A stretch of 31,098 bases of DNA from CAZEHJ01 sp964512485 (GCA_964512485.1 CAZEHJ010000040.1:1-31098), one strand, 5' to 3'. Positions 16,001-23,797 are shown, numbered from the stretch's first letter. Notes: a model not told the origin generated them from the letters alone. Numbers and translations are program-made.

Positions 16001-16325
16001 CCCCTGTGAGGTGAGCTGCTGTCAGCAAACGGCAGATGTTGGCATATCCCTCACGGTTCTGGGCCAGCAGAACAAGATCGCCAACCAGGGAATGATCACC
16101 CTGCCCGGGAGGTGTCCATTGCACGGGCACTTCCGCGCCAAAGACATGCTTCAGGCCGTGCTCCTTGCACGCCTGCTGGAAGCGTACCACTCCATAGACA
16201 CCGTGACGATCGGTCACGGCCATCGATGACATACCCAGTCGGGCGGCTTCGGCTACGAGTGCTTCGGGCGGCGATCCGGCGGCCCTGAAAGAAAACCAGC
16301 TGCGTGCGTGCAGGTGAACAAACAT
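13047..16325 (-). CDS. dnaE2: Error-prone DNA polymerase III alpha subunit (ImuC/DnaE2)
   Basis: Lesion-bypass C-family DNA polymerase of the ImuA-ImuB-ImuC mutasome, 1092 residues. The N-terminal PHP domain begins FVHLHARSWFSF. The polymerase active-site acids are in PDIDLDFDSSRRGEI, preceded by the GRGSAANSIVTYLL block, and the C-terminal half carries helix-hairpin-helix and OB-fold regions (YIQCICKPKVRERL). The length and the absence of a long C-terminal tail suit DnaE2 rather than replicative DnaE1. The start is the ATG at 16325; the open frame extends six codons upstream to a TTG without support. Its promoter, with a 17-bp palindrome shared with the DUF6504-like gene and imuB, lies about 100 bp upstream. 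No imuA/recA-like gene is present in the window. Confidence 0.95.
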   Translation of the reverse strand: MFVHLHARSWFSFRAAGSPPEALVAEAARLGMSSMAVTDRHGVYGVVRFQQACKEHGLKHVFGAEVPVQWTPPGQGDHSLVGDLVLLAQNREGYANICRLLTAAHLTGAERDERDRPWISFEEVAAHSDDVICLSGSDDGLLYPVVDQQMNTLSTHLMGSLQDIFHERLFLELTHQRRKGDDRRLGRLLRLAKQTGIQTVATGDVRFATPSHYWRYDLLTCIRNGITVFDDHPERPSNAMAYVQPEAELARRGLPTDALALSGEIASACDVDLIPGHIIPPGARLPEGVTSDELFLKKVDEGFERRYPPGAKHREAAAARIRKEIDIIMNLDIQDFFLVVNEVIEEAQRRGIRCLGRGSAANSIVTYLLDITRVCPIDHNLLFERFLHRGRKGTPDIDLDFDSSRRGEIIEWMEERFGASHTGMAATIDRYLTKSAVQDTAKALGWPAEMAVQMSKRCGHAPPSDPSNAEHIERVAGGTSPLLKILLAASTALQECPRHLGQHSGGMVLTREAMPYFSPLQESANGVRIVQFDKNDLEWLGLVKLDVLGLRMLGAVAETAELVADRQGEFIDLDGMSFEDERVYDMICEGDVLGLFQIESPAQMSAGARIQARSMQDLIKQISLVRPGPIQGGLMHPFIRRHKGLEPVRYEHPLLEEILHDTYGVIVFQEQVLEVAHRFAGWSLDQADSFRRLMSRFRDATEMEGMRDSFVESAITNGVSRRIANRVFDQVSKFVGYGFCRSHAASFALTVYHSAYLKAYYPAAFFAAMMQHRPGMYAQMTLEQEARRHGVRVLVPDINASGLRFDLESVQYTWAVRKPLTSVKGVSDSLARDTLLERQFGEFKSLEDFFNRVPSGEDELKALARSGAFDQVEGANRTVLYKLQVLQRRARSSQLEFEVQKASPTLLDITSLHEKDIPALPGITLRTRLEWDLRTHSGPRVHPMIVLRRHLEGWEIRPIDMARQFGTSLPYDERRPPVMTAAGLVMFRQRPRTAKGTMFIFLEDETGYIQCICKPKVRERLGQILTESALIVKGKLQAVGPWRGIMVEDAWALAGVIGGYKGRHGGRSFGRDDREVAFSTDTPGSNEPTRTV

Positions 16326-16421
16326 GAATAATCCGACTCTCAATTCGGGGCTTCCGCCCCCGTTTCGCTCCTCATCTCATTCCCATATCCCGCCCCATAA
16401 TTCATGGAAGGGGGAGTCGGT

Positions 16422-16451
16422 ACATTAACATATATAAAATATGTGTGTCAA
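16422..16451 (-). promoter_or_regulatory. dnaE2 promoter with palindromic operator (copy A)
   Basis: On the - strand: TTGACA (16451-16446), 18-bp spacer, TAATGT (16427-16422). The spacer contains the palindrome ACATAT-N5-ATATGT at 16428-16444. A 26-bp block (16426-16451) is identical to copy B at 18293-18318. The position between -35 and -10 is typical of a repressor site; LexA is the obvious candidate given the gene. Confidence 0.8.
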
Positions 16452-16591
16452 GCAGTAATTGTTGAAAAAACCCACTCTTTTTGCACCACATATGTGCATC
16501 GAACGGGTAAATCGTCTGGCTGATGTAGAGTGGGATGTTGCAAGAGGATGGTCAATTCGATACTCTCCGTCATCAAACAAATGACTGCACC

Positions 16592-17908
16592 ATGAATCAG
16601 GACGCTCAGACCACCACGCAAACTACCAGCGAAGGACTCGTTCGCGTGATGGGAGTGCGGGCCCTGAGCATGGGCATCGTGAATATGATCGTGGGAGCGG
16701 GCATCTTTGTCCTGCCCGGCCTCATCGCCGAGCTTCTGGGACCCTCGGCCATCATTGCCTATTTCATCTGCTCCATCGCCGTGGCTCTGGTCTTCCTGTG
16801 CTTCGCCGAAGCAGGCAGCCGCGTAACGAGGAGCGGTGGAACGTACGCCTACATCGAAGACTCATTCGGTCCCTTTGTCGGATTCCTCTCGTCCGTTCTC
16901 CTGTGGTTTGGCTGGGGAATCCTCTCCAACGCCGCCGTCGCCATCGCCTTCGCGGAAGTCATGACACTTGCTTTCCCGATTTTCGCCGAAACCATTCCCC
17001 GATCTCTGCTCTTGATCGGTGTGTTCAGCCTCCTCGCAGCAATCAATATCCGGGGCGTCAAATGGGGCGTACGATTCTCCGTCTTCAACACATACGCCAA
17101 ACTCGTTCCCCTGATACTGCTCGCGATCTTCGGGGCATTCTATGTGCAGTGGGACAACCTCGTGATTGAAACGCTGCCATCTATTTCGGCGCTTGGAGCC
17201 GGGACGCTTATGCTTGTCTTTGCCTTCGGCGGAGGAGAAGTGGCACTGAATGCGGGAGGTGAGGTCAAGAATCCTGAACGCACCGTTCCACTGGCACTTT
17301 TTTACGGCATCGCGCTCGTCTTTGTACTCTACCTCTCTATCCAGGGTGTGGCTCAGGGAATCATGGGCGCCGAGCTACTGGACAATATGGAAGCGCCACT
17401 CATCGCAACAGCCGAGCGGGCCTGGGGCTCGTGGGCAGGCAAGCTCATGCTCGTAGGTGCGGGTATTTCCATACTCGGTGTCACGAGTGGCCATGTACTG
17501 AATCATCCACGTGCTGTATTTGCAGCTGCAAATGATGGGCTTTTGCCGTCTTTTCTCGCCAAAGTGCATTCTCGCTATCACACGCCTTACATCGCGGTGA
17601 TATTCAGTGCCGGACTGGCCTGCGCGTTCGCACTCACAGGCGCATTCAAGACGCTGGCCATCGTATCCAGTGGATCTGTGTTGCTGCTCTATCTGGGCTG
17701 CAGCCTGGCCGTTCTGAAACTTCGCAAACTGAATCCCAATCCCGACAAGAAAGCATTCGTCATCCCATTCGGCCCTACCGTTCCCATCGCCAGCTCGCTC
17801 GTTGTCATCTGGCTGCTGTCCAACATGACGGGCCCTGAAGCGAGCGGACTCGCCCTCATGCTGGCCATTTCAAGCGTCGCCTACTTTATCTTGCGGCGAA
17901 AGAACTGA
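16592..17908 (+). CDS. APC-family amino acid permease
   Basis: A secondary amino acid transporter of the APC superfamily, 438 residues from the ATG chosen here. The first helix carries the family substrate-site motif (GAGIFVLPG), and about 12 hydrophobic segments follow up to SSVAYFILRRKN. FAFGGGEVALNAGGEVKNPERTVP matches the conserved loop after helix 6 in this family. An ATG at 16535 in the same frame would add 19 hydrophilic residues; neither start has a strong ribosome site, and the shorter one gives the usual short hydrophilic leader. It is divergent from dnaE2. The substrate is not determinable. Confidence 0.88.
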   Translation: MNQDAQTTTQTTSEGLVRVMGVRALSMGIVNMIVGAGIFVLPGLIAELLGPSAIIAYFICSIAVALVFLCFAEAGSRVTRSGGTYAYIEDSFGPFVGFLSSVLLWFGWGILSNAAVAIAFAEVMTLAFPIFAETIPRSLLLIGVFSLLAAINIRGVKWGVRFSVFNTYAKLVPLILLAIFGAFYVQWDNLVIETLPSISALGAGTLMLVFAFGGGEVALNAGGEVKNPERTVPLALFYGIALVFVLYLSIQGVAQGIMGAELLDNMEAPLIATAERAWGSWAGKLMLVGAGISILGVTSGHVLNHPRAVFAAANDGLLPSFLAKVHSRYHTPYIAVIFSAGLACAFALTGAFKTLAIVSSGSVLLLYLGCSLAVLKLRKLNPNPDKKAFVIPFGPTVPIASSLVVIWLLSNMTGPEASGLALMLAISSVAYFILRRKN

Positions 17909-17939
17909 TTCCGGCTTCAGCACACGGGTCTTTCGCTCT

Positions 17940-18182
17940 TCAATCGTAGACCCCGACAAGGCTCCAGCGCCCTGTTTTCATGTCACGGGTTACATCGAAC
18001 GTGCCCCCATCGGTTTGCAGGGTCACGTAGCGGCGATGTCGTTCGCCGGCCCACCATGAGCCACGTACATCCCACTGCTCGATGACCTCACGCACTTCGT
18101 AGCGGCGCCCCCCTCGAACCAGAATTGTGGGGCGGTCTCCTTCAAATCGTATGTCAGTCTGTCTTCTGCTTCTCTTCAGCAT
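17940..18182 (-). CDS. DUF6504-like small protein, mutasome-associated
   Basis: An 80-residue basic protein. The pattern (R-x-x-x-I-x-V-R-G-G-R-R-Y-x-V-R-E-V, Trp-rich W-D-V-R-G-S-W-W-A-G-E-R-H-R-R-Y and closing G-R-W-S-L-V-G-V-Y-D) matches my recollection of DUF6504, a family found beside imuB/dnaE2 in other phyla. Its promoter carries the same palindromic operator as dnaE2 and imuB. This supports a role in the same damage response; the biochemical function is unknown. It is preceded by a roughly 100-nt leader containing two GC-rich dyads, and GAGAGA lies just before the ATG. It converges on the permease gene. Confidence 0.75.
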   Translation of the reverse strand: MLKRSRRQTDIRFEGDRPTILVRGGRRYEVREVIEQWDVRGSWWAGERHRRYVTLQTDGGTFDVTRDMKTGRWSLVGVYD

Positions 18183-18222
18183 GATCTCTCTCGCACAGGT
18201 CTTCTCATTTGAACGATGTCTT

Positions 18223-18272
18223 ACCCCGCGGGGTCGGTTATTTCACGAGGCCCCGCTATTTCACACGGGGCC
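18223..18272 (-). repeat. GC-rich dyads in the leader of the DUF6504-like gene
   Basis: A 12-bp perfect palindrome ACCCCGCGGGGT (18223-18234) and an inverted repeat GGCCCCG-N10-CGGGGCC (18249-18272) lie between the predicted transcription start near 18283 and the start codon at 18182. A TATTTCAC motif is repeated beside them (18239-18246 and 18257-18264). They would form RNA hairpins in the leader. Confidence 0.55.
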
Positions 18273-18288
18273 GGCTCATCAGGACGTA

Positions 18289-18318
18289 ATAATAACATAT
18301 ATAAAATATGTGTGTCAA
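18289..18318 (-). promoter_or_regulatory. Promoter with palindromic operator upstream of the DUF6504-like gene (copy B)
   Basis: On the - strand: TTGACA (18318-18313), 18-bp spacer, TATTAT (18294-18289; five of six consensus positions). ACATAT-N5-ATATGT occupies 18295-18311. This is the best of the three promoters and is identical to copy A over 26 bp. The rest of the 428-bp intergenic stretch (18183-18610) holds the leader dyads and, presumably, the htrA promoter, which I could not place. Confidence 0.8.
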
Positions 18319-18610
18319 ATAAAAATATACCTCACACAATAAATATGGTGCAGCATCGTTAATACGGACAGAATCCCTGAATGGGGTCGTTTTGGCGATA
18401 CTATTGTCAGAATGGCAAACAGAAATGACGTTTTGGCGCATGAAGCAGCTGTCAGACATACAGAATCATAGGTTACCCGATTTGGCATGCAGCTTATTTG
18501 CAACTGGCCAACCAGATACCGGATACAGAAAAAGTCCGGAGACATCATCAAAGCCAGGTGCGTGTGGCGTTGAAGTGACAAACAGATGATGAAAAACTAG
18601 CAGGTGAGTT

Positions 18611-20158
18611 ATGTTTACGAGACGTATATCCACCACTGTAATTGCCGTAACCATGTTTATCGGCGGCATTCTTTTTACGACGGTGGGCTCAAATATTTTT
18701 GGAGTGCAAACGGGCGAAAACAGTGATGGAAAGGTCGTTACGGCGAGTCATGCAGCGGGAATCAAGGGAGATGAGAATCCGGTAACACTGACACTGACAA
18801 CGTTCGAAAACGAGTTCGAGGTGGTTGCCGATCGGGTGAATCCGGCTGTGGTACAGATCAGATCAGAACGTGTCATGCGACAGCAACTTTCGAATCAGTC
18901 TCCATTCTCTGGAAGCCCCTTTGAAGACTTCTTTCGACCCTTCGGGAATCAGAATGGAAGAAGCCGGGGCGAGCAGAATGAGCAGGAATTCAGATCGCAG
19001 GGACTTGGATCCGGCGTACTTGTTAGAGAGAACGGCTATCTGATCACAAACAACCATGTAATCGACGGAGCGGATGAACTCTCGGTTCAACTTTTCGACG
19101 GTAGTGAATACCAGGCGGAAGTCGTCGGTGCTGATCCTTTCACAGATCTTGCCGTATTGAAAATTGACGCAACGGATCTTCCCACCGTTCTGATGAGTGA
19201 TGCGTCTGATCTGCGCGTTGGTCAGTGGGTGATGGCATTTGGATCGCCGTTGGCAGAGGAATTACAGAATTCGGTTACCGCAGGAATTATCAGTGCCGTC
19301 GGACGATATTCCAGCACCGGAACCACTGTGCAGAATTACATCCAGACTGATGCTGCCATCAATCCAGGAAATTCAGGTGGACCATTGGTAAATCTTCGTG
19401 GTGAACTCGTTGGAATCAACTCAGCCATCGTGACTCGCACAGGAGGATATCAGGGTATCGGCTTCGCCATTCCCGTTCAAACGGTTCAGGCGGTGACGGA
19501 TGAGCTTATTTCTGTCGGAAGTGTTCGACATGCCCGCCTGGGTGTGGAATTCGCAGCTGCACCTGACGCACTCATCGAGGCACTGGATCTTCCCAACGGA
19601 GCAGCTTTCGTTGCAAATGTCATAGAAGGCAGTGCTGCAGACAAGGCTGGTATCGAGGAAAACGATGTCATCACTGCAATTGACGGTAAAGAACTGAAGA
19701 ATGCCCTCGCGCTTTCAACTACTATTCGCTCATTACATCCAGGTGACGAAATCCTGATCGATGTCAACAGGGAAGGAGACGAGATTCAACTGGAGGTGGA
19801 ACTGGGTGCACAGGAAGAAACGACCGAAGATGTTGTCGAAGAAAATGGCGTTTCTGAATCCGTTTCAGAAGCCTTGGGACTTCAGTACCGCGATCTTTCT
19901 CCCGAGATCAGGCAACAGTTTGATCTGAATTCTGACGTGAACGGCATTCTCGTTACCGGTGTGGATCAAGGTAGCTATGCGTTCAAAGAAGCGAATTTGC
20001 GCGCTGGGTTTCTGATCATGGAGGTCGATAGAGAAGAAGTTGAAAGTGTGCGCGACTTCGAACGCATTGTCGATTCGATCGAGGAAGGTGATACGTTCCT
20101 CGTCCGAGGTCGCGTCTTGGCCAACGGTCGCTCCATGTTGACAGCATTGGTCAAATAG
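18611..20158 (+). CDS. HtrA/DegP-family periplasmic serine protease
   Basis: An envelope quality-control protease and chaperone, 515 residues. An N-terminal signal/anchor (about 8-28) is followed by a trypsin-like domain with the triad His149 (TNNHVID), Asp179 (DPFTDLAVL) and Ser255 (NPGNSGGPL). Then come two PDZ domains (about 305-400 and 420-515). A Gln/Asn/Gly-rich loop at about 95-128 matches the LA loop of DegP-type proteins. The start is preceded by CAGGTGAG. It is followed by a strong terminator, so it is probably a single-gene unit. The call is secure at family level; DegP versus DegQ is not resolvable. Confidence 0.93.
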   Translation: MFTRRISTTVIAVTMFIGGILFTTVGSNIFGVQTGENSDGKVVTASHAAGIKGDENPVTLTLTTFENEFEVVADRVNPAVVQIRSERVMRQQLSNQSPFSGSPFEDFFRPFGNQNGRSRGEQNEQEFRSQGLGSGVLVRENGYLITNNHVIDGADELSVQLFDGSEYQAEVVGADPFTDLAVLKIDATDLPTVLMSDASDLRVGQWVMAFGSPLAEELQNSVTAGIISAVGRYSSTGTTVQNYIQTDAAINPGNSGGPLVNLRGELVGINSAIVTRTGGYQGIGFAIPVQTVQAVTDELISVGSVRHARLGVEFAAAPDALIEALDLPNGAAFVANVIEGSAADKAGIEENDVITAIDGKELKNALALSTTIRSLHPGDEILIDVNREGDEIQLEVELGAQEETTEDVVEENGVSESVSEALGLQYRDLSPEIRQQFDLNSDVNGILVTGVDQGSYAFKEANLRAGFLIMEVDREEVESVRDFERIVDSIEEGDTFLVRGRVLANGRSMLTALVK

Positions 20159-20189
20159 ACTACGGGTTTTAAACGGTTTGTTCGCTATT

Positions 20190-20234
20190 GTGGGCGGCGC
20201 TGATGAATTTCATCAGGCGCCGCCCACCTTTTTT
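20190..20234 (+). terminator. Rho-independent terminator of the htrA-like gene
   Basis: A stem of 18-19 bp (GTGGGCGGCGCTGATGAA with its complement, one bulge) is followed by CTTTTTT at 20228-20234, 31 bp past the stop. It also lies at the 3' end of the convergent imuB gene. Confidence 0.9.
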
Positions 20235-20247
20235 CTGGATTCTACTC

Positions 20248-21507
20248 TTATTCCCAGACCACGTAGCTGTAGCGGTCTTCGTGAAAGTGTGCCCCCTCGC
20301 GCACGAAGGCCCGTTTGAGTGCACGTGGAAAGCGGCGATGGACCTTGCTGACGGCTGCTTTGACCTGTCGGCGTTTGCGGTCGAAGAGCGACATCTGGAT
20401 CATGTCGCCGGTGAGAAGCCCGGCCAGTACCAGTTCGACGCGTTCGATGCCCACCCGGCCCTTCGACTGCTTCAATTCGGAGAACATGCCTTCGGCCATG
20501 CGTTCTGCAAAACGGATGATGGCATCGAGCCGGGCCGTCGGGTGGGTGAGCACCCGGGCTGCCTGCTCGGGCGGATGTCCTTCCAGATGCAACACGATGC
20601 GGATCTGCCCCACGATGTTTGCCTTCAGCTTATCGTGCGCTTTCTGCGCCAGTCGGTGGATGATGGGGATGACGTAGGGGGCATCATAGCACGGAGTGAA
20701 GAGGGTGAAGTGCTTGCGGATGTTGGGCGCTGGGCGGAAGAGAGCAATCTCATTGCGGCTCTCCGCCACATCGCCCGGGTGCAGCAGGTCAAAGAGTTGC
20801 TGTCCTTCTTTGCCGTATGCCAGTTTCAGGTGGCGCGCGCTCATAGCGCGCGCCAACCCGATCGATGGGCACCCCAGCATTTCAAGTCCGTCGATGCATT
20901 CAAAACTGAATCCTGCCTCCTCCAGAAACGCCGTCGGGAAAGCATCCTGAAAGGAGTCGATCTCATCATCGCGTACAGAGATCATCTGCCCCGCTCCTGC
21001 CTGAATCGATGCCAGCCACGCGGTCGAGCGATGCCGGGCAAAGCCCACCGATGCCCCCAGATAGCGCGCACACATACGCACTTCATCGGCATCGGCGGCA
21101 AACCAGAGTCGTGGCATGTCACTCTCCATGAACGGTGTAATCCGATTGACCCGTTCAAGTACATATTCCCACGCGCTGAACTCGGCTACCGGGTCGCGCA
21201 CATAAAGCACGGCTTCGGGGCATAACGACGTCGCACGCGCCGCCGTCATGCCCCGCTCCAGACCCTCCATAGCCGCAGCCCTGTTGACGGCAATAATGTG
21301 ATCATCCTCCTGCACGATGAGTGGACGCACGGCGTCGTGACGTCTGATCAGCGATATCGCCCAGGCAGGGAAGTGCTTGATTGTCAGACAGCCCGGAAGC
21401 CCGGTGCCCAACTCTCCATTATCTGACCCATCGTTATTTGACCCGTTGTTATTTGACCCGTTGTTATTTGACTTCGCGTCAGAGAAAATATGCTCTAAAT
21501 CGGCCAT
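20248..21507 (-). CDS. imuB: ImuB-like inactive Y-family DNA polymerase
   Basis: Mutasome scaffold protein, 419 residues, related to DinB/UmuC polymerases. In active Y-family enzymes the first motif has a catalytic Asp (DxDxF); here the equivalent stretch reads CLTIKHFPAWAIS, without the acid. This is the known hallmark of ImuB, which links ImuC to the clamp. A clamp-binding motif QMSLFD starts at Gln371, in the C-terminal tail. The N-terminus carries an unusual Asn/Gly/Ser repeat (residues 13-30) encoded by a 15-bp tandem repeat. Its own promoter carries the operator shared with dnaE2 and the DUF6504-like gene. It is separated from dnaE2 by unrelated genes, where many genomes keep them adjacent. 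Confidence 0.88.
   Translation of the reverse strand: MADLEHIFSDAKSNNNGSNNNGSNNDGSDNGELGTGLPGCLTIKHFPAWAISLIRRHDAVRPLIVQEDDHIIAVNRAAAMEGLERGMTAARATSLCPEAVLYVRDPVAEFSAWEYVLERVNRITPFMESDMPRLWFAADADEVRMCARYLGASVGFARHRSTAWLASIQAGAGQMISVRDDEIDSFQDAFPTAFLEEAGFSFECIDGLEMLGCPSIGLARAMSARHLKLAYGKEGQQLFDLLHPGDVAESRNEIALFRPAPNIRKHFTLFTPCYDAPYVIPIIHRLAQKAHDKLKANIVGQIRIVLHLEGHPPEQAARVLTHPTARLDAIIRFAERMAEGMFSELKQSKGRVGIERVELVLAGLLTGDMIQMSLFDRKRRQVKAAVSKVHRRFPRALKRAFVREGAHFHEDRYSYVVWE
21421..21472 (-). repeat. 15-bp tandem repeat at the 5' end of imuB
   Basis: Unit TTATTTGACCCGTTG occurs twice perfectly (21434-21448, 21449-21463) plus a partial copy and a degenerate flank. It encodes the SNNNG repeat near the ImuB N-terminus. 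Copy-number change would be in frame and only alter a flexible leader. Confidence 0.8.
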
Positions 21508-21637
21508 AGCAGCTCATCCAGGCCGATACAGCGGCCCAACTTTTCATGCCCGTACCATGGTACACACTTTGGAATTCCACTGGAAAAACTCCGGATATAC
21601 CCTGATCCTGACAAAACATGTAAACGAAAGGGCTATA

Positions 21638-21667
21638 ACAATAATATATGTGGAATATGTGTGTCAA
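21638..21667 (-). promoter_or_regulatory. imuB promoter with palindromic operator (copy C)
   Basis: On the - strand: TTGACA (21667-21662), 18-bp spacer, TATTGT (21643-21638). The operator at 21644-21660 is ATATAT-N5-ATATGT on the + strand, one mismatch from perfect symmetry. Its N5 differs from copies A and B while the arms and -35 are kept, which supports selection on the arms. The rest of the 337-bp gap (21508-21844) shows nothing else I can support. Confidence 0.78.
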
Positions 21668-21844
21668 GAGAATTCGACACGTGAAATCAAATTTGTTCAC
21701 CACATGCAGTTGGTTCCGATGACTGGCCGAGATGGACGGAAACGATTACTTTCTGCAGGATGCGTGAGCGCTAATCCCAACTGCCCCAGATATCGCGATT
21801 CTGAATAGATGAGATACACACCTGACACACTCGTTTCAGGCACG

Positions 21845-23260
21845 ATGACGAGACTTCTTCTTGTAGTTGTGTTCAGTTCCTTGCTATTCCAGGGATGTGA
21901 GATCCAGCCGGAGAATCCCAACGTCATTTTCATCCTGATTGACGATCAGGGATGGGCGGACATCGGATACAACAACCCCAAAGTCTATACACCTAATCTG
22001 GACAAGCTGGCAGCTGGAGGCGCACAGTTCACTCAGCATTACGTCATGCCGCAGTGTACTCCAACACGGGTCGCACTCCTGACGGGTAGATATCCGGGTC
22101 GATTTGGCCCTCAGGCTCTATCTGCCAGCAATGAACCTGCGTTTCCGGCCGGGACGGTGACAATGGCTTCTGTGTTTAAAGCCAGTGGGTATTCGACATA
22201 TCTGGTGGGCAAGTGGCATCTTGGCTCAACCCGTGAAAGCGGTCCAAACAACTTCGGCTTCGATGAAAGTTATGGCTCGCTCACGGGCGCGGTGGGAATG
22301 TATGACCACCGTTATCGCGAGGGTGAGTTTGAAAACACGTGGCATCGCAATCTTGAGATCATCGAAGACAGTGACAACGGCGCTCACACTACAGATCTCT
22401 TAGCACAAGAAGCGATCAGCATTATTGAACGTGACCGCAATCAACCATTCTTTCTTTATTTGGCATTCAATGCAGTTCACACGCCGCTCGATGAACGTGG
22501 GAGATTCGTTGATGAACCAACGGCTCTCCATCCCGAAGACAGTACGCGCTGGAATCATGAGGATGAGATTCCCTGGTTCAATGATCCAGATGGTAAGATT
22601 CAGTCAGAGCCAGATCCTGAAAAGCGTTTGTTTCTGGCGGCAACATACCACCTCGATGATGCGATCGGGCAGATCGTCGCTGCAGTGGATGAGAGAGGAC
22701 TGAGGGAAAACACGCTCATCGTGTACTCATCCGATAATGGTCCCCAGGTCACCTGGCCGGGAAGCGCTTACCCGGATGACTTGTGGCTCACCGATTTTAA
22801 TCAGCCGTTACCCGTACGAGGGAAGAAAACTGATGTGTGGGAAGGAGGTATCCACGTTCCGGCCTTCGCGAATTGGCCAGGCCATATTGAGCAGAAGACG
22901 ATTCCCGACCAGGTTCACATAATCGATTGGCTTCCAACGCTTTCAATTCTCATTGCCGGCAAGGACCCCGCAGAGCTTGACGGTATCGATATTTCGTCAG
23001 CGCTTTTTGAAGATGTGCCGCTTCCCGAACGTGACCTGTACTGGATATGGCATTGGAATACCAATCGTTGGGCGTTACGCTTCGGCGATTGGAAGATCGT
23101 CAAGTATGGGAGAGATGAGCCGCGCACCGAGGATGCCTGGGCGCTTTTTAATCTGGCAGATGATCCGCAAGAACAAGAGAATGTCGCCAGTCAGCATCCT
23201 GATATCGTGGAGCTCTTACATGCCAAGTTTTTGGTGCAACGGGCGAAGGACGAACGATAA
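21845..23260 (+). CDS. Lipoprotein sulfatase (arylsulfatase A-like)
   Basis: Hydrolyses sulfate esters, here probably from polysaccharides or other organic sulfates at the cell envelope. It has 471 residues from the chosen start. The lipobox is LFQGC (Cys18), the metal-binding acids are in ILIDDQGWAD (Asp33, Asp34), and the formylglycine motif is C71TPTR followed by ALLTGRYPG. VGKWHLG, VHTPLD and SSDNGP supply other active-site residues. A C-terminal subdomain ends with WALFNLADDPQEQENVA. The ATG at 21809 in frame would put twelve extra residues before the signal peptide, so 21845 is preferred. Maturation needs a formylglycine-generating enzyme or anaerobic sulfatase-maturating enzyme, not seen here. 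Confidence 0.93.
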   Translation: MTRLLLVVVFSSLLFQGCEIQPENPNVIFILIDDQGWADIGYNNPKVYTPNLDKLAAGGAQFTQHYVMPQCTPTRVALLTGRYPGRFGPQALSASNEPAFPAGTVTMASVFKASGYSTYLVGKWHLGSTRESGPNNFGFDESYGSLTGAVGMYDHRYREGEFENTWHRNLEIIEDSDNGAHTTDLLAQEAISIIERDRNQPFFLYLAFNAVHTPLDERGRFVDEPTALHPEDSTRWNHEDEIPWFNDPDGKIQSEPDPEKRLFLAATYHLDDAIGQIVAAVDERGLRENTLIVYSSDNGPQVTWPGSAYPDDLWLTDFNQPLPVRGKKTDVWEGGIHVPAFANWPGHIEQKTIPDQVHIIDWLPTLSILIAGKDPAELDGIDISSALFEDVPLPERDLYWIWHWNTNRWALRFGDWKIVKYGRDEPRTEDAWALFNLADDPQEQENVASQHPDIVELLHAKFLVQRAKDER

Positions 23261-23322
23261 AGCGTGAATCAATATTGCGAGCATTCGGCCGGGATAAAAC
23301 GCAATCGTAGGGCCGCCCGCTT

Positions 23323-23670
23323 TCAACGCCTGTTACTCCTGGCTGGTGCTGTGAAGCCCATGATTTTCCGGCCTTGATATACGCGCTCGTTGTATGCTTC
23401 TTCCGTTTCAAGAGTGAGACGCGAAGCGTGAGACATAATCTGGCCGTCTCTTTTGGCAATGAATACAACTGCAAAGGAATCGGCCTCTGCATATCTAGCT
23501 TCCCCGATCAAAGTCTGGTAAGCATGGATCGGACGCCACTTACCTTGATTCACCATTTCGATCTGGTAGTCTGCCGAACTCCATTGATTTGACACGTATG
23601 TGGCATAGCCGAAGTAGGCCAGCACAGCGAGGATGAGAGCCGCCATGGTTCCAAATACGTATTTCATCAT
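23323..23670 (-). CDS. Small membrane-anchored protein of unknown function
   Basis: 115 residues: one N-terminal hydrophobic segment (about 5-25, ending GYATYVSN), then a soluble region of about 90 residues with YQIEMVNQGKWRPIHAYQTL and SFAVVFIAKRDGQIMSH. AGGA lies about 5 bases before the ATG pair, supporting the start. It converges on the sulfatase gene and is divergent from the choice-of-anchor-B gene. I do not recognise the family. Confidence 0.7.
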   Translation of the reverse strand: MMKYVFGTMAALILAVLAYFGYATYVSNQWSSADYQIEMVNQGKWRPIHAYQTLIGEARYAEADSFAVVFIAKRDGQIMSHASRLTLETEEAYNERVYQGRKIMGFTAPARSNRR

Positions 23671-23797
23671 TTTCCTGACGCTTGTTCAATAGCTGTATCG
23701 GGGTGGCGCTTGTTGGGCTAAATACCATGATATACTTAATTTGACAATCTCAGGGGCTTTTTTCGACATTGCTGATCCTCACCAAACCGCGATCGCA

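Noticed and set aside
16487..16496. CACATATGTG palindrome near the permease as a fourth operator
   Set aside because: It has no N5 spacer between ACATAT-like arms and no TTGACA at the right distance; it resembles only a half of the motif.
20188..21225. 345-codon + strand frame
   Set aside because: It is antisense to imuB, begins inside the htrA terminator and shows no recognisable domain.
21421..21472. CRISPR-like array from the repeated TTATTTGACCCGTTG
   Set aside because: The units are directly tandem without spacers and lie in frame within imuB.
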